Assembly (NCBI RefSeq): GCF_025244925.1
Contig: NZ_CP104275.1
Span: 2,418,001-2,482,000 of the forward strand
Origin: Arthrobacter zhaoxinii
Lineage (GTDB): Bacteria > Actinomycetota > Actinomycetes > Actinomycetales > Micrococcaceae
DNA length: 64,000 nt
Direction: 5' to 3'
In this document: piece after piece, positions 11,459 to 19,726 of the stretch
How the letters are laid out: the number at the start of each line of letters is the position of its first letter
Position numbering within the stretch: position 1 is the first letter of the stretch
The notes under the pieces: model-generated
Told to the model about the DNA's origin: nothing
The model's input: the letters and a program-made list of their open reading frames with translations, nothing else
The model's database searches: none
Made by a program: the position numbers and the translations under genes

Positions 11459-11965
11459 TCAGCCGCTGAAGTCGCCGGCATTCCTGCGGAAGCTGCCCAG
11501 GATCCGGATCAGCTCGTCTATATCCTGCTCGCCGAATCCGGACTGTGCGAACACCGCCGAGTTCAGTGCCAGAGTTGCCTGCCGGGCCAGCGTCCGTCCC
11601 TCCCGGGTGAGCTCGATCAGGGTGGTTCGTCCGTCTGTCGGGTGCGGAGACCGGATCACCAGTCCCGCGTCCTGCAGGCGGTCGACGGCGTTCGTCACCG
11701 AGGTGGGGTGCACCTGGAGAAGCGCGCTGGCCTTGTTCATGGGCAGCGCCCCGCTGCGGGCAAAGCTCAGCAGAGTGAGGAGTTCGTACCGGGCAAACGT
11801 CAGCCCGAACGGCTTCAGGACCCCCTCGATCCGGGCCAGCAGGATCTGCTGGGTCCGCATGATGGCTGTGACGGCAGCCATCGGTGCGGCGACGTCGGAC
11901 CAGCCGTGCCGTTCCCAGTTTCCTCTGGCGTCCGCTATCGGATCACGCGGCAGCGGCATTGCCAC
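11459..11965 (-). CDS. MarR-family transcriptional regulator
   Basis: A 168-residue winged-helix regulator with the MarR core: LLTLLSFARSGALPMNKASALLQVHPTSVTNAVDRL (recognition helix region), then the wing SPHPTDGRTTLIELTREG. GGAGG precedes both a GTG at 11965 and an in-frame ATG at 11959, so the start is uncertain by two residues. It lies between the hydratase gene and the divergent acyl-CoA dehydrogenase gene. It is the natural candidate to bind the TTGGAYGTCCRA palindromes at 6961 and 12125, sensing an acyl-CoA. That assignment is inference. Confidence 0.9.
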   Translation of the reverse strand: MAMPLPRDPIADARGNWERHGWSDVAAPMAAVTAIMRTQQILLARIEGVLKPFGLTFARYELLTLLSFARSGALPMNKASALLQVHPTSVTNAVDRLQDAGLVIRSPHPTDGRTTLIELTREGRTLARQATLALNSAVFAQSGFGEQDIDELIRILGSFRRNAGDFSG

Positions 11966-12120
11966 GGCACCTCCGGCTTCCCGTTCTGGCTGTCATGGGC
12001 CCCAGCCTAGCTTTCTCAGGGACGGAAGGTCGGCTTCGCCCGCCCGCCGGCCCGCCGCCGTCGTCCGGGCTCCGGACCCCGTCCGAAACCGGCCGGATAG
12101 TGATCCCCGTCACTCTGCAA

Positions 12121-12138
12121 TATACTTGGACGTCCAAG
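12121..12138 (+). promoter_or_regulatory. Promoter and palindromic operator of the acyl-CoA dehydrogenase gene
   Basis: A -10-like TATACT (12121-12126) runs directly into the perfect 14-base palindrome CTTGGACGTCCAAG (12125-12138). A bound protein here would cover the -10 and transcription start. The core TTGGACGTCCAA recurs as TTGGATGTCCGA in front of mmsA. Confidence 0.65.
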
Positions 12139-12228
12139 GGTTTGGAAGAGCCGGTTCGTTTCTGCCGGGTCATGACGAAGGGATGCTCGCCCGTGCAGCC
12201 ACAAAGACGTGCCGCCGGTCAGGACCTC

Positions 12229-13410
12229 ATGGAGGAGAACAACGCGCCGGGCCCGCCGTTCCCGGACGTTGACCTCATGTACATCGCCGACCTGCTTCCT
12301 CCCGAGGAACAGGTCCGGTACCGGGAGGTCCGGACCTTCCTCCAGTCCCGGATCCGGGCGGCTTCGATCGACTACTGGAACCGGGAGGAATTCCCCTTCG
12401 AGCTGGTCGCGGAGCTGGGGAAATACGGCCTCGGCGGGCTGCAGACGGACGGAACCTCGAAGCTGTTCAAGGGACTGATGTACGCGGAGGTCGCGCGGGC
12501 CGACGTTTCCCTCTCCGCCCTGGTGGGGATCCACAACGAACTGATCGTCGGCATGGTGAACCAGCTCGGCTCCGAGGAGCAGAAGGCGCGCTGGCTGCCG
12601 GGACTCACCGCCCTCACGCAGATCGGAGCCTTCGCCCTGACCGAGCCGGAGCACGGATCGGACATAGCCGGGGGGCTGGCCACCACGGCGCGCCGCGAGG
12701 GGGACGAGTGGGTGATCAACGGCGCCAAGCGCTGGATCGGTGCCGGCACCATCGCCGACTTTGCCCTGGTCTGGGCGAGGGACGCCGCCGACCAGCAGAT
12801 TAAGTGCTTTCTCGTCGAGACGGACCGCCCCGGCTACACCGCAACAAAGATCGCAAACAAGATCGGGCTGCGGATCATGCAGAACGCGGACATCGTGCTC
12901 GATGAAATCCGTATTCCGGCAGCCAACCTGCTGCCGGGTGCCACCGATTTTTCCAAAGCCAATGAACTACTGCGCGATTCGCGTGCCTGGGTGGGCTGGC
13001 AGGCCGCCGGCATTCAGCTGGCCGCCTTCGACGTCGCCCGTTCCTATGCCCTGAGCCGGAAGCAGTTCGGCAAGGAGCTCGCCCGGTTCCAGCTGATCCA
13101 GCAGCAGCTGGCGGAAATTCTGGGCAACGCCTCCGTCTCGCTCGCACTGATGGCCCAGCTGGCCACCATCCAGCAGGACGGGAAGCTCGAGATGGTCCAG
13201 GCAGCGATGGCCAAATCCACCACTACCCGGCTGGCCCGGGCATCGGTGGCCATGGGGCGGTCCCTGCTGGGCGGCAACGGGATCAGCACGGACTACGAGA
13301 TGGGCAAGCTGTTCGGCGATGCCGAAATCCTCTACACCTACGAGGGCAGTTACGAGATCAATTCCCTGATTGTGGCGCGGGCCATGACCGGGAAATCGGC
13401 ATTCGTCTAG
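12229..13410 (+). CDS. Acyl-CoA dehydrogenase
   Basis: A flavoprotein of 393 residues taking the first oxidation step on an acyl-CoA, likely isobutyryl-CoA or another branched or glutaryl-type substrate. Family features: the flavin-contact block FALTEPEHGSDIAGG, GAKRWIGAG, SRKQFGKELARFQLIQQQLA, and the C-terminal YTYEGSYEINSLIVAR, where the Glu is the probable catalytic base. This pattern resembles glutaryl-CoA dehydrogenase-like enzymes. The ATG at 12229 is preferred (AGGA 4-5 bases upstream). An in-frame ATG at 12172 has no good ribosome site. The gene is divergent from the MarR gene. Confidence 0.92.
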   Translation: MEENNAPGPPFPDVDLMYIADLLPPEEQVRYREVRTFLQSRIRAASIDYWNREEFPFELVAELGKYGLGGLQTDGTSKLFKGLMYAEVARADVSLSALVGIHNELIVGMVNQLGSEEQKARWLPGLTALTQIGAFALTEPEHGSDIAGGLATTARREGDEWVINGAKRWIGAGTIADFALVWARDAADQQIKCFLVETDRPGYTATKIANKIGLRIMQNADIVLDEIRIPAANLLPGATDFSKANELLRDSRAWVGWQAAGIQLAAFDVARSYALSRKQFGKELARFQLIQQQLAEILGNASVSLALMAQLATIQQDGKLEMVQAAMAKSTTTRLARASVAMGRSLLGGNGISTDYEMGKLFGDAEILYTYEGSYEINSLIVARAMTGKSAFV

Positions 13411-13540
13411 GCGGCCGGGTAATTGCGCCGCCGCACCGGCCGTCCCGGCCCGATGCCGCACTGCCGGCGCGCGTTAGGCGTGCACGTGAGGCATGTGGGA
13501 CACTGGAGGGCAGAACTTTCAAGAATCGAAGGAGGCAGCT

Positions 13541-13615
13541 ATGAGCAAGCGTGCACGCAAGCGTCGTGACCGTAAGCGCGGCGGCGCTAACCACGGTAAG
13601 CGTCCCAACGCCTAA
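13541..13615 (+). CDS. 50S ribosomal protein bL37
   Basis: A 24-codon gene encodes MSKRARKRRDRKRGGANHGK followed by RPNA. The Lys/Arg-rich sequence ending ANHGKRPNx matches the tiny actinobacterial large-subunit protein bL37 described from mycobacterial ribosome structures. GGAGG (13530-13534) lies 6 bases before the ATG. A strong terminator follows 37 bases after the stop, so it is a separate short transcript. Gene finders often miss it for its size. Confidence 0.9.
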   Translation: MSKRARKRRDRKRGGANHGKRPNA

Positions 13616-13652
13616 GCAGAGCTTAGGTAGCCGCGTGACCAGTTGGTCAGGC

Positions 13653-13693
13653 AAAAAGAACCCCCGGAACCAATTGGTGCCGGGGGTTCTTTT
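13653..13693. terminator. Bidirectional terminator between bL37 and rsrA
   Basis: An inverted repeat AAAAGAACCCCCGG / CCGGGGGTTCTTTT has a short loop and ends in T's on both strands. It serves the converging bL37 and sigR-rsrA transcripts. Confidence 0.9.
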
Positions 13694-13724
13694 ACGTCTG
13701 CGACTGTTACGCCGCATCGGAATC

Positions 13725-13985
13725 CTAGTGGTCTGCCGTCTGGATCTGGCTGATGCGCGTGAGAATGCTGGCCTTCAGCGTCTCAGGCGCTGCCTCGGTG
13801 CAGGACCGTTTCACGACTGAACGGATCACGCACTCCAGGTCATGTTCCTGGGCGCACTCCGGGCACCCGTCGAGGTGCTCCTTGATTTCCACGAGGTCGT
13901 CGTGGGACAGGGCGCCGTCCAGGTATTCATACAGCCGTTCGATGCGGGCGTCGTCGCAATCGCCCAGGCTCTGGCAATCGCTCAT
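13725..13985 (-). CDS. rsrA: Mycothiol-system zinc anti-sigma factor RsrA
   Basis: An 86-residue redox-sensing anti-sigma factor that holds SigR inactive until oxidised. The ZAS motif His-x3-Cys-x2-Cys is present as HLDGCPEC, with an upstream Cys pair (SDCQSLGDC) and a further Cys (DLECVIRS) as in RsrA proteins. The start overlaps the sigR stop by four bases (ATGA), so the two are translationally coupled. Confidence 0.93.
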   Translation of the reverse strand: MSDCQSLGDCDDARIERLYEYLDGALSHDDLVEIKEHLDGCPECAQEHDLECVIRSVVKRSCTEAAPETLKASILTRISQIQTADH

Positions 13986-14665
13986 AGCTCATTCCCCTGT
14001 TTCTTGGTTGATGCGCCGGCGGCTTCGGCTGCGGGCAATTTGCCCTTGATGCCGCGTTCATGTGCGTACTCCGCCAGGAGCTCGCGCAGCATCTTGCGCC
14101 CGCGGTGCAACCGCGACATCACGGTGCCGATCGGCGTGTTCATGATTTCTGAAATTTCCTTGTACGCGAACCCCTCCACATCGGAGAAGTACACGGCAAG
14201 CCGGAACTCCTCCGGGATGGACTGCAGGGCGTCCTTGACATCGGAATCCGGCAGGTGGTCCAGTGCAACCGCTTCAGCGGACCGGAGCCCGGTGGAGCTG
14301 TGCTCCGCCGCGCGGGCCAGCTGCCAGTCCTCAACGCCGTCGGAGTTGGCCTGCAGTGGCTCCCGCTGCCGCTTCCGGTAGAGGTTGATGTACGTGTTGG
14401 TCAGGATCCGGTACAGCCAGGCCTTGAGGTTCGTCCCCGGCCGGTACTGGTGAAAAGCGGAGAACGCCTTGGTGTAGGCCTCCTGCACCAGGTCCTCCGC
14501 GTCGGAGGGGTTGCGCGCCATGCGCATGGCCGCCGAATAGAGCTGGTCCACATACTGCATGGCGTCCTGCTCAAAGCGAAGCTTGCGTGCCTCATCCGTT
14601 TCGGTGGCAACATCGAGCTCGAAGTCTTCCACGTGGGGGCTGCCTTCCGGCGCATCAGTTCTCAT
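13982..14665 (-). CDS. sigR: ECF RNA polymerase sigma factor SigR (oxidative/thiol stress)
   Basis: A group IV sigma factor with region 2 ([31 protein letters not shown], in part) and region 4 ([32 protein letters not shown], in part). The ATG at 14665 gives a 227-residue short form starting MRTDAPEG. The frame stays open upstream to 14899 with no stop. A GTG at 14755, preceded by AGGAG 9 bases away, would add 30 residues and resemble the long SigR' form of Streptomyces. A SigR-type promoter lies just upstream of that GTG, suggesting autoregulation. RsrA is the coupled partner. Confidence 0.93.
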   Translation of the reverse strand: MRTDAPEGSPHVEDFELDVATETDEARKLRFEQDAMQYVDQLYSAAMRMARNPSDAEDLVQEAYTKAFSAFHQYRPGTNLKAWLYRILTNTYINLYRKRQREPLQANSDGVEDWQLARAAEHSSTGLRSAEAVALDHLPDSDVKDALQSIPEEFRLAVYFSDVEGFAYKEISEIMNTPIGTVMSRLHRGRKMLRELLAEYAHERGIKGKLPAAEAAGASTKKQGNEL

Positions 14666-14776
14666 CACCTCCCAGTCTACGGTGCGGGCCGGAACCCGTA
14701 CGTGTAGCTTCGGCCCGCGGACATTCCGCGCTGTAGTCAGCGTGGCGGCTGGCACGATGCATTTCTCCTGACTGTC

Positions 14777-14803
14777 GACAAAGCACATCCTGATACCCGT
14801 TCC
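14777..14803 (-). promoter_or_regulatory. Predicted SigR-dependent promoter of sigR-rsrA
   Basis: Reading on the minus strand, GGAAC (14803-14799), 19 bases, then GTC (14779-14777) fits the SigR consensus GGAAT-N18/19-GTT closely. Transcription from it would start near 14771, just ahead of the AGGAG site and GTG 14755 that would make the long SigR form. Confidence 0.5.
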
Positions 14804-14976
14804 AACGACGGCGCCCGGCCCCCTATTCCCGCCCCTCCCCCGGGCAACAGCCAGGAGAACCCGGGCGGCACGCGAACGCGCACGTGTGCGGTGCCGCAAA
14901 ATGCCAGACTAAGGTGGAAGCAGCACCACATGCCGTTTTTGTACGCGTCACTGATGAATTTCCCAGGAGTGCACTT

Positions 14977-15525
14977 ATGTCGATAGTCCGTTTGATTGCC
15001 CGCCCGTTGCTCGCCACCGGTTTCGTAGCCGTAGGCGTTGAGCGCCTTCGGAATGCTGACCAGACCGCTGAACAGCTCACCCCCACGCTGAAGAAGATCG
15101 GCAGCACCGTTCCTTCGGCCGCAGCCTTCACGTCCAACCCCGCTCTCGTAGCCAAGGTTGTCGGCTACACGCAGGTAGGCGCTGCCTCGATGCTCGGCAT
15201 GGGCAAGTTCGCCCGTCTGGCATCCCTCCTGCTGGCCGGGACCGCCGCCCTGAACTCCGTGGTGGAGTACCGCAACGCCGAGGCTTCCACCGCCGCAGAG
15301 CGCAAGGAACGGCGCAACCAGCTGCTCAAGAACCTCTCCCTCATCGGCGGCGTCCTGCTCGCCGCCGTCGACACCAACGGCCGTCCGGGCCTGGCCTGGC
15401 GTGCCGGCCACCTGGCCTCGGATACCAGCCGCAGGACCCGGGCAGTATCGAAGTCGGTTTCGAAGGGCACACGCAAGCAGCTCAAGGCCGTGTCCCACGC
15501 CGCTTCGGACATCGTCGGTTCCTAG
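14977..15525 (+). CDS. DoxX-family membrane protein
   Basis: A 182-residue protein with the DoxX layout: an N-terminal hydrophobic segment (IVRLIARPLLATGFVAVGV), helices around VVGYTQVGAASMLGMGKFARLASLLLAG, and a final hydrophobic segment NLSLIGGVLLAAVDTNGRP. A basic Ser/Arg/Lys-rich cytosolic tail follows. DoxX proteins are linked in some actinobacteria to redox and thiol stress, which fits its position beside sigR; the exact role is unknown. The ATG at 14977 has AGGAG 7 bases upstream. The gene stops 5 bases before aroA. Confidence 0.85.
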   Translation: MSIVRLIARPLLATGFVAVGVERLRNADQTAEQLTPTLKKIGSTVPSAAAFTSNPALVAKVVGYTQVGAASMLGMGKFARLASLLLAGTAALNSVVEYRNAEASTAAERKERRNQLLKNLSLIGGVLLAAVDTNGRPGLAWRAGHLASDTSRRTRAVSKSVSKGTRKQLKAVSHAASDIVGS

Positions 15526-15530
15526 CAGCA

Positions 15531-16847
15531 ATGAGTGCTCCGAATGCCGGGGTGCCGGCCAGCTGGCCGGCACCCTTCGTGACCTCGCCCGTGGACGCAA
15601 CCGTCTCCGTGCCGGGTTCGAAGTCGCTGACCAACCGATACCTGGTCCTGGCCGCCCTTGCGGACGGCAGGTCCAGGCTGCGGGCACCCCTGCATTCGCG
15701 GGATTCGGAGCTGATGGTCTCCGCCCTGCGGAGCCTCGGAGCAACAGTTACGGAGGTCAGCGGCGACGGCGCCTTCGGCCCGGACCTGCTGATTGATCCC
15801 CTCCCCGCAGCCGCCCCGGCTACGCGCCGGGTGGACTGCGGCCTGGCCGGAACGGTGATGCGTTTCGTGCCGCCCCTGGCTGCCCTCGCGGGCGGCACCA
15901 CCGCGTTCGACGGTGATCCCCATGCCCGTACCCGGCCCATGAGCGCCGTCATCGACGCCCTGCGCGCCCTCGGCGTCCGGGTGGACGACGGCGGCACCGG
16001 AGCCCTTCCCTTCACCGTCACCGGCTCCGGGCGCATCGCCGGGGGCCGCCTGGAGATCGACGCCGGAGCCTCCTCCCAGTTCGTCTCGGCCCTGCTGCTC
16101 GCAGCACCGCGCTTCGATGACGGACTGCATCTCGTCCACCGCGGCAGCACGCTGCCCAGCCCGGACCACATTGCCATGACCGTCTCGGTGCTGCGCGGCG
16201 TCGGAGTGGACGTTGATGATTCCGTCCCCAACGAATGGCGTGTGGCTCCCGGTCCCGTGGGCGCTTTCGACACCGTGGTTGAGCCGGACCTGTCCAACGC
16301 CGGCCCCTTCCTCGCCGCAGCTCTTGTTACGGGAGGAACGGTCCGGATGACCGGCTGGCCCGCCTCCACCACCCAGGTGGGCGATAAATGGCGGACCATC
16401 CTCCCGGCGCTCGGAGCCTCCGTGCATCTGGCGGACGGCACCCTCACCGTCACCGGCACCGGCCGCATCACCGGCGCAGACCTGGCCGACACCAGCGAAC
16501 TGGCCCCCACGGTTGCCGCCGTCTGCGCCCTGGCCGACTCGCCGTCGACCCTTACCGGCATTGCCCACCTGCGCGGCCACGAAACCGACCGGCTGGCCGC
16601 ACTCGTCACCGAAATCCGCCGGCTCGGCGGAGACGCGGAGGAAACAGCGGACGGGCTGGTGATCCGGCCCGCGGAACTGCACGCCGGCACCTGGGAAACC
16701 TATGCCGACCACCGGATGGCCACCGCCGGCGCACTGATCGGCCTGGCCGTTCCCGGCGTCGTCGTCCGAGACATTGACACCACAGCCAAGACACTGCCCC
16801 AGTTCCCCGAACTCTGGCAGCAGCTGACCCGATCGGCGGGAGCCTGA
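15531..16847 (+). CDS. aroA: 3-phosphoshikimate 1-carboxyvinyltransferase (EPSP synthase)
   Basis: Sixth step of the shikimate pathway: joins shikimate 3-phosphate and phosphoenolpyruvate. Key blocks are VPGSKSLTNRYLVLAALADG (the Lys/Ser substrate site), CGLAGTVMRF, RPMSAVIDAL, and the C-terminal LRGHETDRLAAL and YADHRMATAGALIGL. There are 438 residues, the normal size. The chosen ATG gives an N-terminus containing WPAP, as relatives have. Codons 7-15 are written entirely by a perfect 26-base palindrome. It is followed by rsgA after only 2 bases. Confidence 0.96.
   Translation: MSAPNAGVPASWPAPFVTSPVDATVSVPGSKSLTNRYLVLAALADGRSRLRAPLHSRDSELMVSALRSLGATVTEVSGDGAFGPDLLIDPLPAAAPATRRVDCGLAGTVMRFVPPLAALAGGTTAFDGDPHARTRPMSAVIDALRALGVRVDDGGTGALPFTVTGSGRIAGGRLEIDAGASSQFVSALLLAAPRFDDGLHLVHRGSTLPSPDHIAMTVSVLRGVGVDVDDSVPNEWRVAPGPVGAFDTVVEPDLSNAGPFLAAALVTGGTVRMTGWPASTTQVGDKWRTILPALGASVHLADGTLTVTGTGRITGADLADTSELAPTVAAVCALADSPSTLTGIAHLRGHETDRLAALVTEIRRLGGDAEETADGLVIRPAELHAGTWETYADHRMATAGALIGLAVPGVVVRDIDTTAKTLPQFPELWQQLTRSAGA
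15550..15575. repeat. Perfect 26-base palindrome inside the start of aroA
   Basis: The half-site GGGTGCCGGCCAG is followed immediately by its exact reverse complement, with no loop spacer. It lies 25 bases after the doxX stop and 19 bases into aroA. The mRNA could fold into an 11-base-pair hairpin with a 4-base loop. No T tract follows, so it may attenuate or control aroA translation rather than act as a plain terminator. Confidence 0.75.
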
Positions 16848-16849
16848 CC

Positions 16850-17965
16850 ATGACACGCAGCACCAGCGGCTGGGACGAGTCCGACGTCCGCGTCCGCCCC
16901 AATAAAAAGGGCTCCCGGCCCCGCACCAAGGACCGCCCCGCCCATGACGACGCCGTCATCGGCCGGATCATCACCGTCGACCGCGGCCGATATACCGCCG
17001 TGGTGGATGAAGACACCGACACCGAACGCACCGTTATTGCCGCCCGTGCCCGCGAACTGCGGCGCACCCCGGTGGTGGCCGGAGACCTGGTGGCACTGGT
17101 CGGCGACGTCACCGGCGCCCCGGACACCCTCGCCCGGCTGGTCCGCGTCGAGGAACGCCGAACCCTGCTGCGCCGCAGCGCCGACGACACGGATCCGGTG
17201 GAACGCGTGGTGGTGGCCAACGCCGACCAGCTGGTGATCGTGGTGGCCGCAGCCAACCCCGAACCCCGCACCGGCTTCATCGACCGCGCCCTCGTGGCGG
17301 CGTACGACGCCGGGATCTCCCCCGTCCTGTGCATCACCAAGGCGGACATCAAGGACCCGGCCGACCTGCTGGCCAACTACGAACACCTGGACATGGACGT
17401 CATCATCAGCCGCACCGCTGCAGCGGACGCCTCCGGCATCGATGCGCGCTCCGACGACGGCCTGTCCGCCCGTCTGCAGGGCACCGCGGTCGAGGCCCTC
17501 CACGAGGTCCTCAAGGGCAACGTCAGTGTCCTGGTGGGGCCCTCAGGCGTCGGCAAGTCCACCCTCGTCAACGCCCTGACGGGTTCCGCCCGTGCCACCG
17601 GCGGCGTCAATGCCGTCACCGGACGCGGCCGGCACACCTCCTCCTCCGCCCTGGCGCTGCGGCTGAGCGATTCACCGGCAGGCAGCTGGATCATCGACAC
17701 CCCGGGTATCCGCTCCTTCGGCCTGGCCCATGTGGACCCGGACCGGATCCTGCAGGCCTTCCCCGACCTGGAGCCGGGCACCGCGGACTGCGAGCGGGGC
17801 TGCCGGCACGATTCGGTCGCCGTCGGCTGCGGGCTGGACCCGTGGGTGGAGGGCGGACACGCCGGCCCCGCCGGACCCGCACGGCTTGCCTCCCTGCGCC
17901 GGCTGCTGGGTACCGGTACCCGCACGGAGAACAAGTCCTCCGCCAAGGAGCTAGGCGAGCAATAG
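16850..17965 (+). CDS. rsgA: Ribosome small-subunit maturation GTPase RsgA
   Basis: A circularly permuted GTPase acting late in 30S assembly. Order seen: a basic N-terminal tail and OB-fold (residues about 30-110), the G4-like block CITKADIKDP, then G1 GPSGVGKSTLVNAL, G2/G3 (TGRGRHTSS, IIDTPGIRSFGL), and the C-terminal zinc knuckle (CERGCRHDSVAVGC, with the His). There are 371 residues. It starts 2 bases after the aroA stop, so it is cotranscribed with aroA, an arrangement common in actinobacteria. Confidence 0.95.
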   Translation: MTRSTSGWDESDVRVRPNKKGSRPRTKDRPAHDDAVIGRIITVDRGRYTAVVDEDTDTERTVIAARARELRRTPVVAGDLVALVGDVTGAPDTLARLVRVEERRTLLRRSADDTDPVERVVVANADQLVIVVAAANPEPRTGFIDRALVAAYDAGISPVLCITKADIKDPADLLANYEHLDMDVIISRTAAADASGIDARSDDGLSARLQGTAVEALHEVLKGNVSVLVGPSGVGKSTLVNALTGSARATGGVNAVTGRGRHTSSSALALRLSDSPAGSWIIDTPGIRSFGLAHVDPDRILQAFPDLEPGTADCERGCRHDSVAVGCGLDPWVEGGHAGPAGPARLASLRRLLGTGTRTENKSSAKELGEQ

Positions 17966-18064
17966 CCTCCCCGCCCGGTCGAAGGCCGCGGGATTTACCA
18001 GACATCGCCCGCTAACGGGTGTAATGCGGGGATGTGCCCGCCGACTAAGGATAAGTTGGACAGT

Positions 18065-18874
18065 ATGCCGTTCGTTCAGAACTACAACGATGACCTGCGC
18101 TTGGCCCACGTGATGGCCGACTCCGTGGATGACCAGACCATGTCCCGCTTCCGGGCCCTGGACCTGAAGATCGAGACCAAGCCGGACTTCACCCCGGTCA
18201 CCGATGCCGACAAGGCCGCCGAAGACGCCATCCGCGGGCAGCTTTCCCGCGCCCGTCCCCGCGACGCCGTCCTGGGCGAGGAATTCGGTTCCAGCGGCTC
18301 CGGCCCGCGGCGGTGGATCATCGATCCGATCGACGGCACCAAGAACTTCATCCGCGGCGTCCCCGTCTGGGCCACCCTGATCTCCCTGGTCGACGACGGC
18401 GTGCCCGTTGTCGGCGTCGTGAGTGCCCCCGCGCTGGGCAAGCGCTGGTGGGCAGCCACCGGAACCGGAGCCTATATGGGCCGGTCCCTGGCGGCAGCCA
18501 CCCGGCTGCGCGTCTCCAACGTGTCCCGGCTGGCGGACGCCTCGCTGTCCTACTCCAGCCTGGGCGGCTGGAAGGACCGCGGCAACCTTGAAGAGTTCCT
18601 GGACCTGACCGAGTCCGTGTGGCGTACCCGTGCCTACGGCGACTTCTGGTCCTACTGCATGGTGGCCGAAGGCGCCGTGGACATTGCCTGCGAGCCCGAG
18701 CTTAACCTTTATGACATGGCTGCCCTTGTACCGATCATCACCGAGGCCGGCGGCCGTTTCTCCTCACTTGAGGGAGAAGACGGGCCGTTCGGCGGAAACG
18801 CTCTGGCCACCAACGGGACGCTCCACAGCGAAGTGCTGCAGCGCCTGAATCCCGATCTGGACGACCTGCTGTAA
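18065..18874 (+). CDS. hisN: Histidinol-phosphatase, inositol-monophosphatase type
   Basis: Dephosphorylates histidinol phosphate in histidine synthesis. The family metal-binding motifs are GEEFG (about residue 72) and DPIDGTKNFIRG (about residue 90), with YDMAALVPIITEAGGRFS near the C-terminus. The length of 269 residues and position after aroA-rsgA match actinobacterial HisN. The ATG at 18065 (MPFVQNYNDDLRLAH) is preferred over a GTG at 18032. It could act on other sugar or inositol phosphates. Confidence 0.88.
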   Translation: MPFVQNYNDDLRLAHVMADSVDDQTMSRFRALDLKIETKPDFTPVTDADKAAEDAIRGQLSRARPRDAVLGEEFGSSGSGPRRWIIDPIDGTKNFIRGVPVWATLISLVDDGVPVVGVVSAPALGKRWWAATGTGAYMGRSLAAATRLRVSNVSRLADASLSYSSLGGWKDRGNLEEFLDLTESVWRTRAYGDFWSYCMVAEGAVDIACEPELNLYDMAALVPIITEAGGRFSSLEGEDGPFGGNALATNGTLHSEVLQRLNPDLDDLL

Positions 18875-18876
18875 CT

Positions 18877-19659
18877 GTGGGCACTTCCGGACCCCGGCTC
18901 GAGGCTCTGCGCCGCCGGCAGCTGGCGGACAGCTACCAGGCGGGCGGGGAACACTATGACCGCATCCGTCCCGGCTATCCCGCCGAGGCCGTGCGCTGGC
19001 TGTTCGACCGTCCCGCCGACCCGGACGCCCCTGCGGTGCGGGACGTGGCCGACATCGGGGCCGGCACCGGCAAATACACCCGGGAACTGCGTGCCGCCGG
19101 GTTGAACGTCTGCGCCGTGGACCCGTCCCGGGACATGCTCGAACAGCTGTCCCGGCTGCTGCCGGAGGTTCCGGTAAAGGTCGGCACGGCCGAAGATACG
19201 GGCCTGCCCCCGTCCTCCCTGGATGCCGTGACCGTTGCCCAGGCCTGGCACTGGTGCGACCCGGCGGCAGCCGGCCGGGAGTTCGACCGTATCCTGCGGC
19301 CGCACGGCGTCGTCGGCCTGGTGTGGAACCAGCTGGACGTCAGCGTCCCGTGGGTGCACCGCTATTCACGCATCATCCATGCCGGCGATGTCCTGCGGCC
19401 GGGCTTTCGGCCGGAGCCCGGTCCGGGCTTTCGACTGGACGAGTCCTCCACCGTCGCCTGGACGCAGCCGATGACCCCCGAAGACCTGTTTGAGCTGGCC
19501 CGGTCACGGGCGTTCTATCTTTCGGCCAGCCCCGCCACCCGGCAGAAACTCACCACAAACCTGTCCTGGTACCTCTACGAACACCTGGGCCACGCCCCCG
19601 GGGACGTGCTGGACCTGCCGTACCTCACGCTGACCTGGCGGGCGGTACGGGCGGCCTGA
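18877..19659 (+). CDS. Class I SAM-dependent methyltransferase
   Basis: A 260-residue protein with a Rossmann-like methyltransferase core: motif I VADIGAGTGKYTRELRAAG, motif II-like VCAVDPSRDMLEQL, and a DAVTVAQAWHWCDP block typical of Methyltransf_11 proteins. The GTG start at 18877 lies 2 bases after the hisN stop, so it is probably cotranscribed. The substrate is not predictable from sequence. Confidence 0.85.
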   Translation: MGTSGPRLEALRRRQLADSYQAGGEHYDRIRPGYPAEAVRWLFDRPADPDAPAVRDVADIGAGTGKYTRELRAAGLNVCAVDPSRDMLEQLSRLLPEVPVKVGTAEDTGLPPSSLDAVTVAQAWHWCDPAAAGREFDRILRPHGVVGLVWNQLDVSVPWVHRYSRIIHAGDVLRPGFRPEPGPGFRLDESSTVAWTQPMTPEDLFELARSRAFYLSASPATRQKLTTNLSWYLYEHLGHAPGDVLDLPYLTLTWRAVRAA

Positions 19660-19726
19660 TGCGCCGGCTCCCCCACCTACATACAATTGTCGAAGTCCGG
19701 CGTGATTGGTGCAGGGAGAAATGCAC

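Noticed and set aside
14821-14976. A second SigR promoter facing the DoxX gene
   Set aside because: GGAAG near 14922 is followed by GTT after only 14 bases, too short for SigR spacing.
15482-16856. Two long minus-strand frames under aroA
   Set aside because: Ser/Arg-rich or Gly/His-rich shadow proteins opposite a conserved enzyme.
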